The notes beneath the pieces are model-generated. The model was not told the origin of the DNA. It did not search any database and saw only the letters and a list, made by a program, of their open reading frames with translations. This document shows positions 1 to 9,356 of a stretch of 46,800 nt of DNA, piece by piece; positions within the stretch are counted from its first letter, which is position 1; every line of letters starts with the position of its first letter. The DNA is from Hydrogenophaga sp. (GTDB lineage: Bacteria; Pseudomonadota; Gammaproteobacteria; Burkholderiales; Burkholderiaceae_C): positions 1-46,800 of the forward strand of contig NZ_JAHBZK010000023.1 in NCBI RefSeq assembly GCF_019635465.1, written 5' to 3'. Both the position numbers and the translations under genes were made by a program.

Positions 1-748
1 TGGAGACGACGCACGACCCACCCGCATGGAGCTCGGCGATCGGGTAGCCGACGTGCGCCAGATCGGGCACGTCCTTGATGCCCGGGTCCGCGTAATAGCC
101 ACCGGTGACCTGCGCGCCGCATTCCAGCAAATGCCCGGCCATGGTTGCGCCGGCCAAGCGGTCCCAGTCGTCCATGGCCCACCCGAAGTGGTGCAGGGCC
201 GGTCCCAGCGCCAGCGAGGGGTCGGCCACCCGGCCCGCCACCACCACATCGGCGCCGTCGCGCAGCGCTTGGGCAATGGCCTCGGCCCCGATGTACGCAT
301 TGGCGCTCACCAGTTGCAGGCCGTCGAGCGCGCCGCCCAGGGCTTCGCGCAGCAGGCCACGGTGCGCGACGTCGCTGAGGTCATCGCCCTCGATCACCGC
401 AACGCGAGCCTGGCGAAGCCCCAGCTCGCGGCAGATGCGGTGGATGTGGCGCGCCGCTCCCCGCGGATTGGCGGCACCGAAATTGCCCACGATGCGTACG
501 CCGTGGTCCAGGCAACGCCCCAGCACCGGTCGCAGCATGTCGTCGAGCAACGGTTCATAGCCCCGCGACGGGTCGTCGCGGCGCGCCAGCTGCGCCAGCG
601 CCAGCGTACGCTCGGCCAGGGTCTCGAACATCAGGCAGGCCGGGCCACCAGCGCGCACCAGCGCGTCGACCACCGGGCCGGCGGCGTCGGCACGGTCGCC
701 CGAAAAGCCGGCGGCCGAGCCGATCAGCAATGTCTCCTTGGCTGTCAT
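1..748 (-). CDS. AtuA-family protein (acyclic terpene utilisation AtuA / DUF1446), 3' end beyond window
   Basis: Reading leftwards from an ATG at 748, the frame stays open to the window edge (249 codons). The N-terminus (MTAKETLLIGSAAGFSGDR) and blocks such as VRIVGNFGAANPRGAARHI and DVVVAGRVADPSLALGP are those of the AtuA/DUF1446 family. Members are found in acyclic terpene and other acyl-CoA catabolic clusters; their biochemical role is not settled. The start is only 77 bp from a divergent LysR gene, the classic regulator/target arrangement, so this is probably the first gene of a LysR-controlled operon continuing to the left. No signal peptide or membrane segment is visible. The family call is fairly firm; the substrate is unknown. 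A plus-strand frame over the same bases is an antisense shadow. Confidence 0.8.
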   Translation of the reverse strand, partial: MTAKETLLIGSAAGFSGDRADAAGPVVDALVRAGGPACLMFETLAERTLALAQLARRDDPSRGYEPLLDDMLRPVLGRCLDHGVRIVGNFGAANPRGAARHIHRICRELGLRQARVAVIEGDDLSDVAHRGLLREALGGALDGLQLVSANAYIGAEAIAQALRDGADVVVAGRVADPSLALGPALHHFGWAMDDWDRLAGATMAGHLLECGAQVTGGYYADPGIKDVPDLAHVGYPIAELHAGGSCVVS

Positions 749-764
749 GGAGCGGCACTTTAGG

Positions 765-779
765 GATCACTGACTGATC
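765..779. promoter_or_regulatory. 15-bp inverted repeat, possible LysR operator
   Basis: GATCA-CTGAC-TGATC is a perfect 5+5+5 inverted repeat in the short gap between the divergent atuA-like and lysR genes. The position fits an autoregulatory LysR site, but it does not match the T-N11-A rule exactly, so this is a positional inference. Confidence 0.35.
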
Positions 780-825
780 TGTGAAACTTGAATTGCCGAT
801 ACATTTATCTGCCATGCAGATCAAT

Positions 826-1722
826 ATGTCGACCCGCGAACTGCGCGCTTTCGTGGCACTGGCCGAGTTGCGCAACTTCACCCGCGCCGCCGAGCGCTGC
901 CACCTGTCGCAGCCCGCGTTCTCGGCATTGATCCGCTCGCTCGAGGAACACATCGGCGGCCGGCTGTTCGACCGCACCACCCGCCAGGTCGAGCTCACGG
1001 TGGAAGGCGCCGGGTTTCTGGAAGCCGCACAACGCCTGCTGCGCGAAGCCGACACCGCCGTGGCCGACGTGCGCGATCACGTGGCGCGCCGCCGTGGGCG
1101 CGTGGCCATCGCCGCACTGCCTTCACTGGCCGCCGGCTGGCTGCCCCCCTTGCTGGCGCGATATCACGCGCGCTACCCGGACATCGAACTCGACGTCGCC
1201 GACGTGCTGTCAGACGACTGCATTGCGCGCGTGCAGACCGGCCGCGCCGACTTTGCGCTGGCGTCCACGCAGGCCAGCGCCAATGGGCTGCGCGCCGAGC
1301 GCTTTTGCGCCGACAGCTTTCATCTGGTGTGCCGCGACGACCACCCGCTGGCCGCACAGACAGGCCATCTCAAGCTCTCCGAACTGAGTGGCTGGCCCGT
1401 CATCCAGCTGGCGCGCTCCAGCAGCGTGCGTCAGCACGTCGATGCCGCCCTCCACCCCAGGCGCCTGTCCTCGTTCCTGGAACTGGAGCAGCTCAGCACC
1501 GTGGCGGCCATGGTCCGCGAGGGACTGGGTGTGTCCGTGGTGCCCACGCTCACGCTTTTTCACTTCGACCACCCTCGCCTGCGCGCGCGGCCGGTGGTGG
1601 CCGCCGGGCTCAAGCGTCAGGTCTACCTGCTCAGGCGCGCCGACCGCGCACTGTCATCTGCGGCACAAGGCCTGTACGAGCTTCTGATGGCTCAGCGCCC
1701 AGGCTTCAGGTCGGCAGCGTGA
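826..1722 (+). CDS. LysR-family transcriptional regulator
   Basis: A 298-aa protein of typical LysR length. Residues 1-60 form the winged helix-turn-helix (STRELRAFVALAELRNFTRA, then the SQPAFSALIRSLEEHIGG recognition region). The rest is a type-2 periplasmic-binding-like effector domain starting near residue 88. The frame also opens at a GTG (781) and an ATG (814). ATG 826 is chosen because LysR proteins normally begin a few residues before the HTH; an N-terminus of 4 or 15 more residues cannot be excluded. It is divergent from the AtuA-like gene and probably controls it. Its 3' end overlaps the convergent histidine kinase gene by 17 bp. The inducer is unknown. Confidence 0.88.
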   Translation: MSTRELRAFVALAELRNFTRAAERCHLSQPAFSALIRSLEEHIGGRLFDRTTRQVELTVEGAGFLEAAQRLLREADTAVADVRDHVARRRGRVAIAALPSLAAGWLPPLLARYHARYPDIELDVADVLSDDCIARVQTGRADFALASTQASANGLRAERFCADSFHLVCRDDHPLAAQTGHLKLSELSGWPVIQLARSSSVRQHVDAALHPRRLSSFLELEQLSTVAAMVREGLGVSVVPTLTLFHFDHPRLRARPVVAAGLKRQVYLLRRADRALSSAAQGLYELLMAQRPGFRSAA

Positions 1723-3043
1723 CGCTCACCCGCAAGCCCGGGTGGGCGTTGCGGATGTCCAGTTGCCCCCCGTGGGCCTGCGCCACCAAGCGGCACAGGT
1801 AGAGCCCCAATCCCACCCCACCGGCATCGCGTGTGCGCGCGCTGTCGGGGCGGTAGAAGGCCTGGCCGAGTTGGCCGATGCGATCTTCGGGCACGCCCTG
1901 GCCGTGGTCGCGCACCTCGAAGCGCAACTGCCGGCCCTCGGCGCTCAGGTGCAGCTCGGGCGGCCGCGCGGCGCCCGAGCTGTGGCGCAGGGCGTTGTCG
2001 AGCAGGTTGCGCAGCAGCAGCCGCATGCGCACGCGGTCGAGCGAGGCCAGGGGCAAGGCCTCGGGCAGGTGCAAGGCGATGTCGCGCGCCTCGGGGCGCA
2101 CCGCTGCCAGCTCGTCCACCACCTCGCGCGCCAGCGCCACCGGGTCGGTCAGCTCACGGTGCAGCGCGGCGTGGCGCCCGGCCAGGCGTTCGCTCTCGAG
2201 CAGATCGCTGATGAGGCGCGCCATTTCGTTGAGGTCACGCAGCAGCGCCTCGCGCTGTGGGCTCACGTCCTCGCGCTCAGGCAGCAGTTCGGTGTTCAGG
2301 CGGGCACGGGTCAGCGGGCTGCGCAGCTCGTGGCTGATGGCCAGCAGCAGCGCGCGCTGGGCCTGCAGCATCTGTTCGATGTCGCGCCCCATGGTGTTGA
2401 TGGTGCCGGCCAGCTGGCCGAGCTCGTCTTCGCGGCGGCGGCGCGGCACCTCGATGGGTTGCGAAAAGTTGCCGGCACCAAAGCGCATGGCGCCGGCGCG
2501 GATGGCGTCCAGCGGTCGCAGCAAACGGCGCAGGTAGAGAAAGGCCAGGGTCGTCACCAGCAACAAGGCCACCAGCGCGTAGATGAACATGCGCGGGCGG
2601 CGCTCGAAGGCGTCTTCGTTGAGCCCGAACTCGATCAGGTGGCCGTCGGCGGTGCGCCGCTGCAGCAGCTCGATCCAGTCCTGATCGTCACCCCAGTCGT
2701 CGCGCCCACGCCCCTCGGGCCGATCGCGCAACCAGTGCGGGCGCGACTGCGCCGGGTGCGAGCGCCATTGAACCTGCGGGCCGGTGATGTCGATGGTGAC
2801 CAGGGGCACGCGCGCCACCAGGGCCTGCGCGCGCGCCACATCCGGCGTGCCGGCCGGCGCCACGTCGTCGGCCAGACGGTTCACGTAGTCCATCAGCAAG
2901 GGCCTGGCCGCTTCCTTCCAGCCCAGCGAGAAGGCCTTCTGCGCGCCGCCGATGAAGATGAACGCCAGCGCGAACGCCAGCAGCAGGAACACCGCCAGCA
3001 AGCGCAGCTTGAGCGAGTGGCGCCACAGCAGCTTCTTGCCCAT
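1706..3043 (-). CDS. Sensor histidine kinase, CpxA/RstB-like
   Basis: A 445-aa membrane kinase. TM1 is about residues 12-34, a periplasmic sensor loop about 35-150, and TM2 about 152-173. HAMP follows (about 172-225), then HisKA with the H box ISHELRSPLTRAR (His238) and a HATPase domain with RNLLDNALRHS (N box), DHGQGVPED (G1) and GGVGLGLYL (G2). The start ATG lies directly against the stop of the response regulator upstream, so the pair is cotranscribed and probably translationally coupled. A Spy/CpxP-like gene heads the same operon, suggesting an envelope or metal stress system analogous to CpxAR-CpxP. The signal is unknown. It ends inside the 3' end of the convergent lysR gene. Confidence 0.93.
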   Translation of the reverse strand: MGKKLLWRHSLKLRLLAVFLLLAFALAFIFIGGAQKAFSLGWKEAARPLLMDYVNRLADDVAPAGTPDVARAQALVARVPLVTIDITGPQVQWRSHPAQSRPHWLRDRPEGRGRDDWGDDQDWIELLQRRTADGHLIEFGLNEDAFERRPRMFIYALVALLLVTTLAFLYLRRLLRPLDAIRAGAMRFGAGNFSQPIEVPRRRREDELGQLAGTINTMGRDIEQMLQAQRALLLAISHELRSPLTRARLNTELLPEREDVSPQREALLRDLNEMARLISDLLESERLAGRHAALHRELTDPVALAREVVDELAAVRPEARDIALHLPEALPLASLDRVRMRLLLRNLLDNALRHSSGAARPPELHLSAEGRQLRFEVRDHGQGVPEDRIGQLGQAFYRPDSARTRDAGGVGLGLYLCRLVAQAHGGQLDIRNAHPGLRVSVTLPT

Positions 3044-3724
3044 TCAGTCTCCCGCCGCGCGGCGCAGGGCCAGTGAATAGCCCGCGTTGCGCAGCGTCTT
3101 GATGCACTCCAGCGGTTCGAGCTTCTTGCGCAGGCGGCTCACCACAATGTCGACCGCGCGCGTCAGCAGCTCGGCCTCGTGTCCGCGCAGGTGGTTGAGG
3201 ATGTCATCGCGGCTGAGCACACGGCCCGGCTCGCGCGCCAGCAACAGCAGCAGCTCGAACTCGGTGCCGGTCAGGTCGACCACCTGCCCCTGGCGACGCA
3301 CTTCGCGTCGCGCGGGGTCGATCACCAAGCCGTCGAACTGCAACACGCCGGGCTCGGGCGTGGCCACCCGGCGGCGCAGCACGGTCTGCAGGCGCGCCAC
3401 CAGCTCGCGCGGCTCGAAAGGTTTGGGCAAGTAATCGTCGGCACCGAGTTCGAGGCCGACCACACGGTCCATCACGTCACCGCGCGCAGTCAGCATCACG
3501 ATGGGCAGGTCGTTTTCCTTGCGGATGGTGCGGCACAGCTCGAAGCCGTCCATCTCGGGCAGCATCACGTCCAGGATGGCGGCGTCGAAGCCGCCGCGGC
3601 GCAACTGGGCCAGGCCTTCGCTGGGCTTGAGCGCCTGCACCAGGCTCATGTCGAAGCGCTGGAAGTAGCTCGCCAGGGGTGGGCCGAGCTGGGCGTCGTC
3701 GTCGATCAACAGGATGCGGGGCAT
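3044..3724 (-). CDS. OmpR-family response regulator, CpxR/RstA-like
   Basis: A 226-aa two-domain regulator. The receiver domain is residues 1-115, with acidic pocket D8-D10, phosphoacceptor Asp52 (LDVMLPEMDGFE) and conserved Lys101 (YLPKPFEPREL). The C-terminal winged helix (about 128-222) has the OmpR signatures DLTGTEFELLLLLA and VDIVVSRLRKKLEP. It is the partner of the histidine kinase that starts at the next base and the third gene of the four-gene operon. By analogy with Cpx it would control its own operon including the periplasmic protein gene, but no GTAAA-N5-GTAAA CpxR box is obvious upstream, so the DNA target is open. Confidence 0.93.
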   Translation of the reverse strand: MPRILLIDDDAQLGPPLASYFQRFDMSLVQALKPSEGLAQLRRGGFDAAILDVMLPEMDGFELCRTIRKENDLPIVMLTARGDVMDRVVGLELGADDYLPKPFEPRELVARLQTVLRRRVATPEPGVLQFDGLVIDPARREVRRQGQVVDLTGTEFELLLLLAREPGRVLSRDDILNHLRGHEAELLTRAVDIVVSRLRKKLEPLECIKTLRNAGYSLALRRAAGD

Positions 3725-3771
3725 GCGCGCATTCTCACACCGGCCTGGACGCCAACCGCTTCAACCACACC

Positions 3772-4086
3772 TCAGGCAGCGCCCGCGCCCGTCAAGGAAC
3801 GGTGGCGCATGATGAGGCGCCGTACCCGGCGTTGTTCGCTGGTTTCCAGCGCGTCGTAGTCCTCGGCCATACCCAGCAGCGCCGGCAACACGGGCGCGGC
3901 CTGCTGCGGCTCGCGCCGCGACAGGCGCGACCACAGCCACATGGCGTGCTCGCGGTCGAAGCGCGGGCCCCACACCAGGGCCATCACCTCGTCGTGGGGG
4001 TTGTCGACACCGGCCACCAGGGCCGGGCCGTGCTCACGCCATGGGCGTGCGATGGTCTGCAGGGCGGGTGACATGGATCGCCCCAT
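3772..4086 (-). CDS. Conserved-looking hypothetical protein (104 aa) in two-component operon
   Basis: I do not recognise the family. The protein is short, has no signal peptide or membrane segment, is rich in Arg, Trp and Leu, and looks helical (MWLWSRLSRREPQQ, TSEQRRVRRLIMRHRS). Its ATG at 4086 lies two bases past the stop of the Spy-like gene, and it ends 47 bp before the response regulator start. A second ATG four codons in (4074) is possible. Tight packing between a periplasmic sensor-type protein and the two-component genes argues that it is real and functionally linked. The same frame opens much further upstream, but that part runs antiphase through the Spy-like gene and is discarded. 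Confidence 0.6.
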   Translation of the reverse strand: MGRSMSPALQTIARPWREHGPALVAGVDNPHDEVMALVWGPRFDREHAMWLWSRLSRREPQQAAPVLPALLGMAEDYDALETSEQRRVRRLIMRHRSLTGAGAA

Positions 4087-4088
4087 GC

Positions 4089-4559
4089 TCAGCCGCGCCG
4101 AAACCAGCCCCGGCGGTGCTCGAGGAACTCGCGCACTTCGGCTTGCTGGGTGGCGTTGAGACTGTCGTAGAAATCGCCCAGCGCGTTGATCACATCGGGC
4201 GTGCTCAGCTGCAGCACGCGGGTCTTCTCGTCGAGCAGGTTCAGTGCGCGGGCGCGGTCGAACTTCTCGCTGGCCACCAGGGCCCGCATCTCTTCGCGCG
4301 GGTGGCCGCTCTGGCCGATCATGGCGGTGCGTTGGGCGATCAGCTTGTCGGCCAGCACTTCCAGCTTCTGACGCTGGGCGCCATCCAGATCGAGCTTGCT
4401 GCTCACGCGGTCGATGGCCTTGCCGCGCCACTCGGCAACCTGATCGGGCGACGCCGGGCCACGGGCATGGTGGTCGCGGTGGCCACAGGCGGCCAGGCCG
4501 CCCGCCAGCACGGTGATGCTGGTGAGGCCGATGAGGGTGCGCTTGATCCAGGGTTTCAT
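4089..4559 (-). CDS. Spy/CpxP-like periplasmic protein (LTXXQ / heavy-metal sensor type)
   Basis: A 156-aa exported protein. The N-terminus MKPWIKRTLIGLTSITVLAG has a basic start and hydrophobic core and ends in LAAC at about residue 25, a plausible lipobox, so it may be a lipoprotein. The mature part is His-rich at its start (GHRDHHARG) and then helical, with LDLDGAQRQKLEVL and SLNATQQAEVREFLEHRRG. The latter resembles the LTxxQ repeats of Spy, CpxP and periplasmic heavy-metal sensors. Such proteins act as chaperones or as negative modulators of a sensor kinase. It is the first gene of an operon with a kinase/regulator pair. The ATG at 4559 begins the signal sequence; the longer open frame upstream is not a credible leader. 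Confidence 0.82.
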   Translation of the reverse strand: MKPWIKRTLIGLTSITVLAGGLAACGHRDHHARGPASPDQVAEWRGKAIDRVSSKLDLDGAQRQKLEVLADKLIAQRTAMIGQSGHPREEMRALVASEKFDRARALNLLDEKTRVLQLSTPDVINALGDFYDSLNATQQAEVREFLEHRRGWFRRG

Positions 4560-4704
4560 GACGGGGTCCTTTCGGGACGGGTGGAACATGGCCGTCATGG
4601 TGCGCAGCGGCTGGCGCTGCCGGGTCTCGCCGCGGTATCGCTTCTTGTCGTTTTGTTTCAGCGCAGAATGCGGTGCCCCCAAACCAGCGCCCAGGAGGAC
4701 CACC

Positions 4705-5136
4705 ATGCACCGCTTCGCCGCCCTGCTTTGCCTGCTGCTGCCGCTGACACCGGCCCTGGCCACCGCGCCCGCCACAACGCCCGCCAACGACCTGCCCGCC
4801 GACTGCGCCAAGGCCGAGACGCAGCGCCAGCTCACGGCCTGCGCCTACCGCGATTTCGAACATGCCCAGGCGGGCTACGCCGCCACCTTCCGCGACCTTT
4901 CAGCGGTGCTGGACAGCGCCCAGCGCACCCTGCTGCGCAACGCGCAGACCGCCTGGCTGCAGTTCCGCACCACCGCGTGTGAATTCGAGGCCAGTGGTGT
5001 GCGCGGCGGCAGTGCCGAGCCCATGGTGCGGCAGATGTGCCAGGCGCGCCTGACGCGCGAGCGCACAGCCGAGCTGCGCCGACACATGAGCTGCCCGGAG
5101 GGGGATGTGGCCTGTGTAAGGCCCAACCGGCGCTGA
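4705..5136 (+). CDS. LprI-family (DUF1311) exported lysozyme-inhibitor-like protein
   Basis: A 143-aa protein whose first 20 residues (MHRFAALLCLLLPLTPALAT) are a clear Sec signal peptide. The mature part has the LprI/DUF1311 pattern: DCAKAETQRQLTACA near the start, then helical segments ending TAWLQFRTTACEFEA and a C-terminal Cys pair region. The paired cysteines suggest disulfides in the periplasm. LprI-type proteins are described as lysozyme inhibitors, but many DUF1311 members are uncharacterised. The start is fixed by a strong AGGAGG at 4694-4699 ahead of ATG 4705, which also sets the mature signal sequence. It is divergent from the Spy-like operon and convergent with the aldo/keto reductase, with 7 bp between stops. 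Confidence 0.78.
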   Translation: MHRFAALLCLLLPLTPALATAPATTPANDLPADCAKAETQRQLTACAYRDFEHAQAGYAATFRDLSAVLDSAQRTLLRNAQTAWLQFRTTACEFEASGVRGGSAEPMVRQMCQARLTRERTAELRRHMSCPEGDVACVRPNRR

Positions 5137-5143
5137 GGCATGT

Positions 5144-6151
5144 TCAGGCCGCGAATACCTCGGTATCGACCTCGCGGTTGCTCTGCTCGCTGTAGCGGTT
5201 GCCGTGTACCGACTGCTGGTTGATGAGCCGATCCAGCCGCTGCATGACATCGGCGCTCAGTGTCACGGCGTCCGCGCCCAGGTTCTCGCGCAGATGATCC
5301 ACATTGCCGGTGCCGGGCAAGGGCAGGATGTGGGGCGCCTTGTGCAGCAGCCAAGCGAGGGACAACTGCGCTGGCGTACAACCCACCTCCGACGCGATGG
5401 CGCGGTACCCCGGCAGCAAGCGCAGGTTGCCAGCCCAGTGCGCGCTCTGGAAGCGCGGCATGGCGCGCCGGATGTCTTTGGCATCAAAGCCATCGGGATT
5501 GAGGTCGGTGGCGAGGAAGCCCCGCGCCGTGGGGCTGAAGGCCACGAACGCAGCTCCCAGCTCGGCGCAAGCATCGAGCACCGCAATCTCCGGGTTGCGC
5601 GTCCACAGTGAGTACTCGGTCTGCACCGCGGCGATCGGGTGTACGGCGTGGGCCTTGCGCAGCGTGGCGGCCGACACTTCCGACAAACCGATCGCGCGGA
5701 TCTTGCCGGCGCGCACCAGGTCGGCCAGGCCGCCCACGCTCTCTTCGACGGGCACCTGCTTGTCCCAGCGGTGCAGGTAGTACAGGTCGATGACGTCGGT
5801 GCGCAGGCGCTTCAGGGCGGCCTCGCAGGTGGCGCGCAACGTCTCGGGTCGCCCGTCGATCACGCGCACCAGTTGACCGTCGCCCTTGACGTCCACACCC
5901 TGCATGCCGCATTTGCTGGCCAGCGTGAAGCGGCTGCGGTGCGCGGACAAGACCTTGCCCACGATCGTCTCGCTGGCGCCAAAGCCGTACAGCGCCGCAG
6001 TGTCGAAATGCGTGACGCCTTCGTCCAGCGCGGTCAGCAGCAGACGCTCGGCCTGTGCCTCGGGCACCGGCGGCCCATAGGCGTGGCAGATGTTCATGCA
6101 GCCCAGGCCGATGGCCGAGACTCTGAAAGGGCCGAGCTTGCGCTGCTGCAT
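5144..6151 (-). CDS. Aldo/keto reductase at the 3' end of the protocatechuate operon
   Basis: A 335-aa (beta/alpha)8 AKR-fold oxidoreductase. The catalytic tetrad is visible as Asp50, Tyr55 (FDTAALYG), Lys80 (LASKCG) and His127 (YYLHRWD), and the C-terminal cofactor-binding region includes LPLPGTGNVDHL. It should reduce a carbonyl with NADPH. The start is 4 bp past the pmdC stop, so it is the last gene of the pmd operon. No standard step of the 4,5-cleavage pathway needs an AKR; reduction of an aromatic aldehyde or of a reactive semialdehyde is possible but unproven. The same frame extends 20 codons upstream into pmdC, but ATG 6151 gives the canonical N-terminus. Confidence 0.9.
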   Translation of the reverse strand: MQQRKLGPFRVSAIGLGCMNICHAYGPPVPEAQAERLLLTALDEGVTHFDTAALYGFGASETIVGKVLSAHRSRFTLASKCGMQGVDVKGDGQLVRVIDGRPETLRATCEAALKRLRTDVIDLYYLHRWDKQVPVEESVGGLADLVRAGKIRAIGLSEVSAATLRKAHAVHPIAAVQTEYSLWTRNPEIAVLDACAELGAAFVAFSPTARGFLATDLNPDGFDAKDIRRAMPRFQSAHWAGNLRLLPGYRAIASEVGCTPAQLSLAWLLHKAPHILPLPGTGNVDHLRENLGADAVTLSADVMQRLDRLINQQSVHGNRYSEQSNREVDTEVFAA

Positions 6152-6155
6152 GGGA

Positions 6156-7121
6156 TCAACCCTTCGCGTTGAGCTGCTGCTCCAGCTGGTTGAGCACCTG
6201 GTAGCACGCAAACACCTTGCCCACGCTCGAGTTGGGCTCGCGGCCCTCGCGGATGGCGGCGAAGAACTCGCGGTCCTGCAGCTCGATACCGTTCATGCTC
6301 ACGTCGACATGGGACACGTCGATCTTTTCTTCCTTGCCATTGAAGAGATCGTCGTAGCGTGCGATGTAGGTGGCGGTGTCGCCGATGTAGCGGAAGAAGG
6401 TGCCCAGCGGGCCGTCGTTGTTGAACGAGAGCGAGAGCGTGCAGATGGCGCCGTTGGCCGCCTTGAGCTGGATGCTCATGTCCATGGCGATGCCCAGCGT
6501 CGGGTGGATCGGCCCCTGGATGGCGTTGGCCTGCACGATGGGGCTGTTGGCCTGGTAGGCGAACAGATCGACCGTGTGGGCAGCGTGGTGCCACAGCAGG
6601 TGGTCGGTCCAGCTGCGCGGCTGGCCCAGCGCGTTGGTGTTGGTGCGGCGAAAGAAATAGGTCTGCACATCCATCTGCTGGATGTTGAATTCACCGGCAG
6701 CGATTTTTTTGTGCACGTACTGGTGGCTCGGGTTGAAGCGACGGGTATGACCGCACATGGCCACCAGACCAGTTTGCTTTTGCAGGTCGACCACCGACTG
6801 CGCACCCGCCAGGCTGTCAGCCAGCGGAATCTCCACCTGCACGTGCTTGCCGGCCTTGAGGCAGGCCAGGCTTTGCTCGGCGTGCATCTGGGTGGGTGTG
6901 CACAGGATGACGGCGTCCACCTCCTTCAAGGCCAGCGCGTCGGCCAGGTCGGTGGTGACATGGCCGATGCCGTACTTGGCCGCCACTTCCTTCGTCTTGT
7001 CGAGGTCGCGGCTGATGAGGGATACCACCTCGACGCCGTCGATGTTCTTGATGCCGTCCAGGTGCTTGACGCCGAAGGCGCCCGCGCCCGCGAGCGCGAC
7101 TTTGATGGTCTTGTTGGTCAT
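6156..7121 (-). CDS. pmdC: 4-carboxy-2-hydroxymuconate-6-semialdehyde dehydrogenase (Gfo/Idh/MocA family)
   Basis: A 321-aa NAD(P)-dependent enzyme that oxidises the cyclic hemiacetal of the protocatechuate ring-cleavage product to 2-pyrone-4,6-dicarboxylate. The Rossmann motif GAGAFG is at residues 12-17 and VILCTPTQMHAEQ is about 71-83. The EKP catalytic motif of this superfamily is EIP here (97-99), so the usual Lys is absent. Downstream come the Gfo/Idh C-terminal domain blocks (CGHTRRFNPSHQ, DHLLWHHAAHTVDLF). Length and sequence pattern match PmdC of Comamonas and LigC of Sphingobium. It lies 1 bp downstream of pmdB, fully within the operon. Confidence is high from sequence and context together. 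Confidence 0.93.
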   Translation of the reverse strand: MTNKTIKVALAGAGAFGVKHLDGIKNIDGVEVVSLISRDLDKTKEVAAKYGIGHVTTDLADALALKEVDAVILCTPTQMHAEQSLACLKAGKHVQVEIPLADSLAGAQSVVDLQKQTGLVAMCGHTRRFNPSHQYVHKKIAAGEFNIQQMDVQTYFFRRTNTNALGQPRSWTDHLLWHHAAHTVDLFAYQANSPIVQANAIQGPIHPTLGIAMDMSIQLKAANGAICTLSLSFNNDGPLGTFFRYIGDTATYIARYDDLFNGKEEKIDVSHVDVSMNGIELQDREFFAAIREGREPNSSVGKVFACYQVLNQLEQQLNAKG

Positions 7122-7122
7122 G

Positions 7123-8413
<1,291 letters not shown>

Positions 8414-8414
8414 A

Positions 8415-9347
8415 TCAGACCTCCTCCGGCCAGTAAAGACGCATCGGGTTGTCCACCAGGAGCTTTTGCTGCAACTCGGCGGTCGGCGCGATGTGCGGGA
8501 TGAAGTCGACCAGCAGGCCGTCGTCGGGCATGTGGTCTTTCAGGTTGGGGTGTGGCCAGTCAGTGCCCCAGAGCACGCGGTCGGGGAAGGTCTCGACCAC
8601 CTTGCGGGCAAACGGCACCACGTCGCGGTAGGCGGCTTGCTCGCCGTTCAGGGCCTTGGGGCCGGTGACGGACAGGCGCTCGGGGCAGCTCACCTTGCTC
8701 CACACGTTCGGGTGTTCGCGCATGAACTTCAGGAACAGAGCGAACTCGGGGCCGTCGACGGGCTTGCTCACGTCGGGGCGGCCCATGTGGTCCACCACCA
8801 CGGTGGTGGGCAGCGCGGTGAAGAAGTCCCACAGCTCGGGCAGGTCCACCGCCTCGAAGTAGATCACCACGTGCCAGCCCAGCGCCTTGATGCGCCCGGC
8901 AATCTCCATCAGCTCGTCCTTGGGCGTGAAGTCCACCAGCCGTTTGACGAAGTTGAAGCGCACGCCGCGCACGCCGGCGGCGTGCAAGGCCTGCAATTCC
9001 TCGTCGGTGACGCTGCGCTTGACGGTGGCCACACCGCGCGCCTTGCCGCCACTGTTCAAACAGGCATCGACCATGGCGCGGTTGTCGGCGCCGTGGCAGG
9101 TGGCCTGCACCACCACGTTGCGCGCAAAGCCCAGGTGGTCGCGCAGCGCATAGAGCTGCTGCTTGCTCGCGTCGCAGGGCGTGTACTTGCGCTCGGGTGC
9201 GTACGGGAATTCGGCGCCGGGGCCGAACACGTGGCAGTGCGCGTCCACACTGCCCGCAGGCAGCTGGAAGCGCGGCTTGCTCGGGCCCTCGAACCAGTCA
9301 AGCCAGCCCGCGGTTTTGGTGAAGTCTCCGGATGTGGGTTTGCTCAT
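8415..9347 (-). CDS. pmdD: 2-pyrone-4,6-dicarboxylate hydrolase (amidohydrolase superfamily)
   Basis: A 310-aa enzyme that hydrolyses 2-pyrone-4,6-dicarboxylate to 4-oxalomesaconate. The HxH pair at His37 and His39 (VDAHCHVFGPG), VVVDHMGRPD (His187) and WGTDWPHPN (Asp263) are the active-site blocks of the LigI/PmdD family; LigI is known to work without a metal. The N-terminal leader before the barrel is 35 residues, as in LigI. It sits between pmdF and pmdA in the operon, with a 9-bp gap upstream and a 1-bp gap downstream. The assignment rests on sequence pattern and on the complete pathway around it. Confidence 0.94.
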   Translation of the reverse strand: MSKPTSGDFTKTAGWLDWFEGPSKPRFQLPAGSVDAHCHVFGPGAEFPYAPERKYTPCDASKQQLYALRDHLGFARNVVVQATCHGADNRAMVDACLNSGGKARGVATVKRSVTDEELQALHAAGVRGVRFNFVKRLVDFTPKDELMEIAGRIKALGWHVVIYFEAVDLPELWDFFTALPTTVVVDHMGRPDVSKPVDGPEFALFLKFMREHPNVWSKVSCPERLSVTGPKALNGEQAAYRDVVPFARKVVETFPDRVLWGTDWPHPNLKDHMPDDGLLVDFIPHIAPTAELQQKLLVDNPMRLYWPEEV

Positions 9348-9356
9348 GGATTGGTC

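Noticed and set aside
26-763. Plus-strand frame at the left edge
   Set aside because: The minus-strand AtuA-family reading is clearly real, and the plus-strand translation is low-complexity.
1742-3076. Plus-strand frame opposite the histidine kinase
   Set aside because: Composition bias only; the kinase frame on the minus strand has all catalytic motifs.
3725-3771. Terminator or promoter between the 104-aa gene and the response regulator
   Set aside because: The 47-bp gap has no stem-loop with T-run and no recognisable -10/-35 pair.
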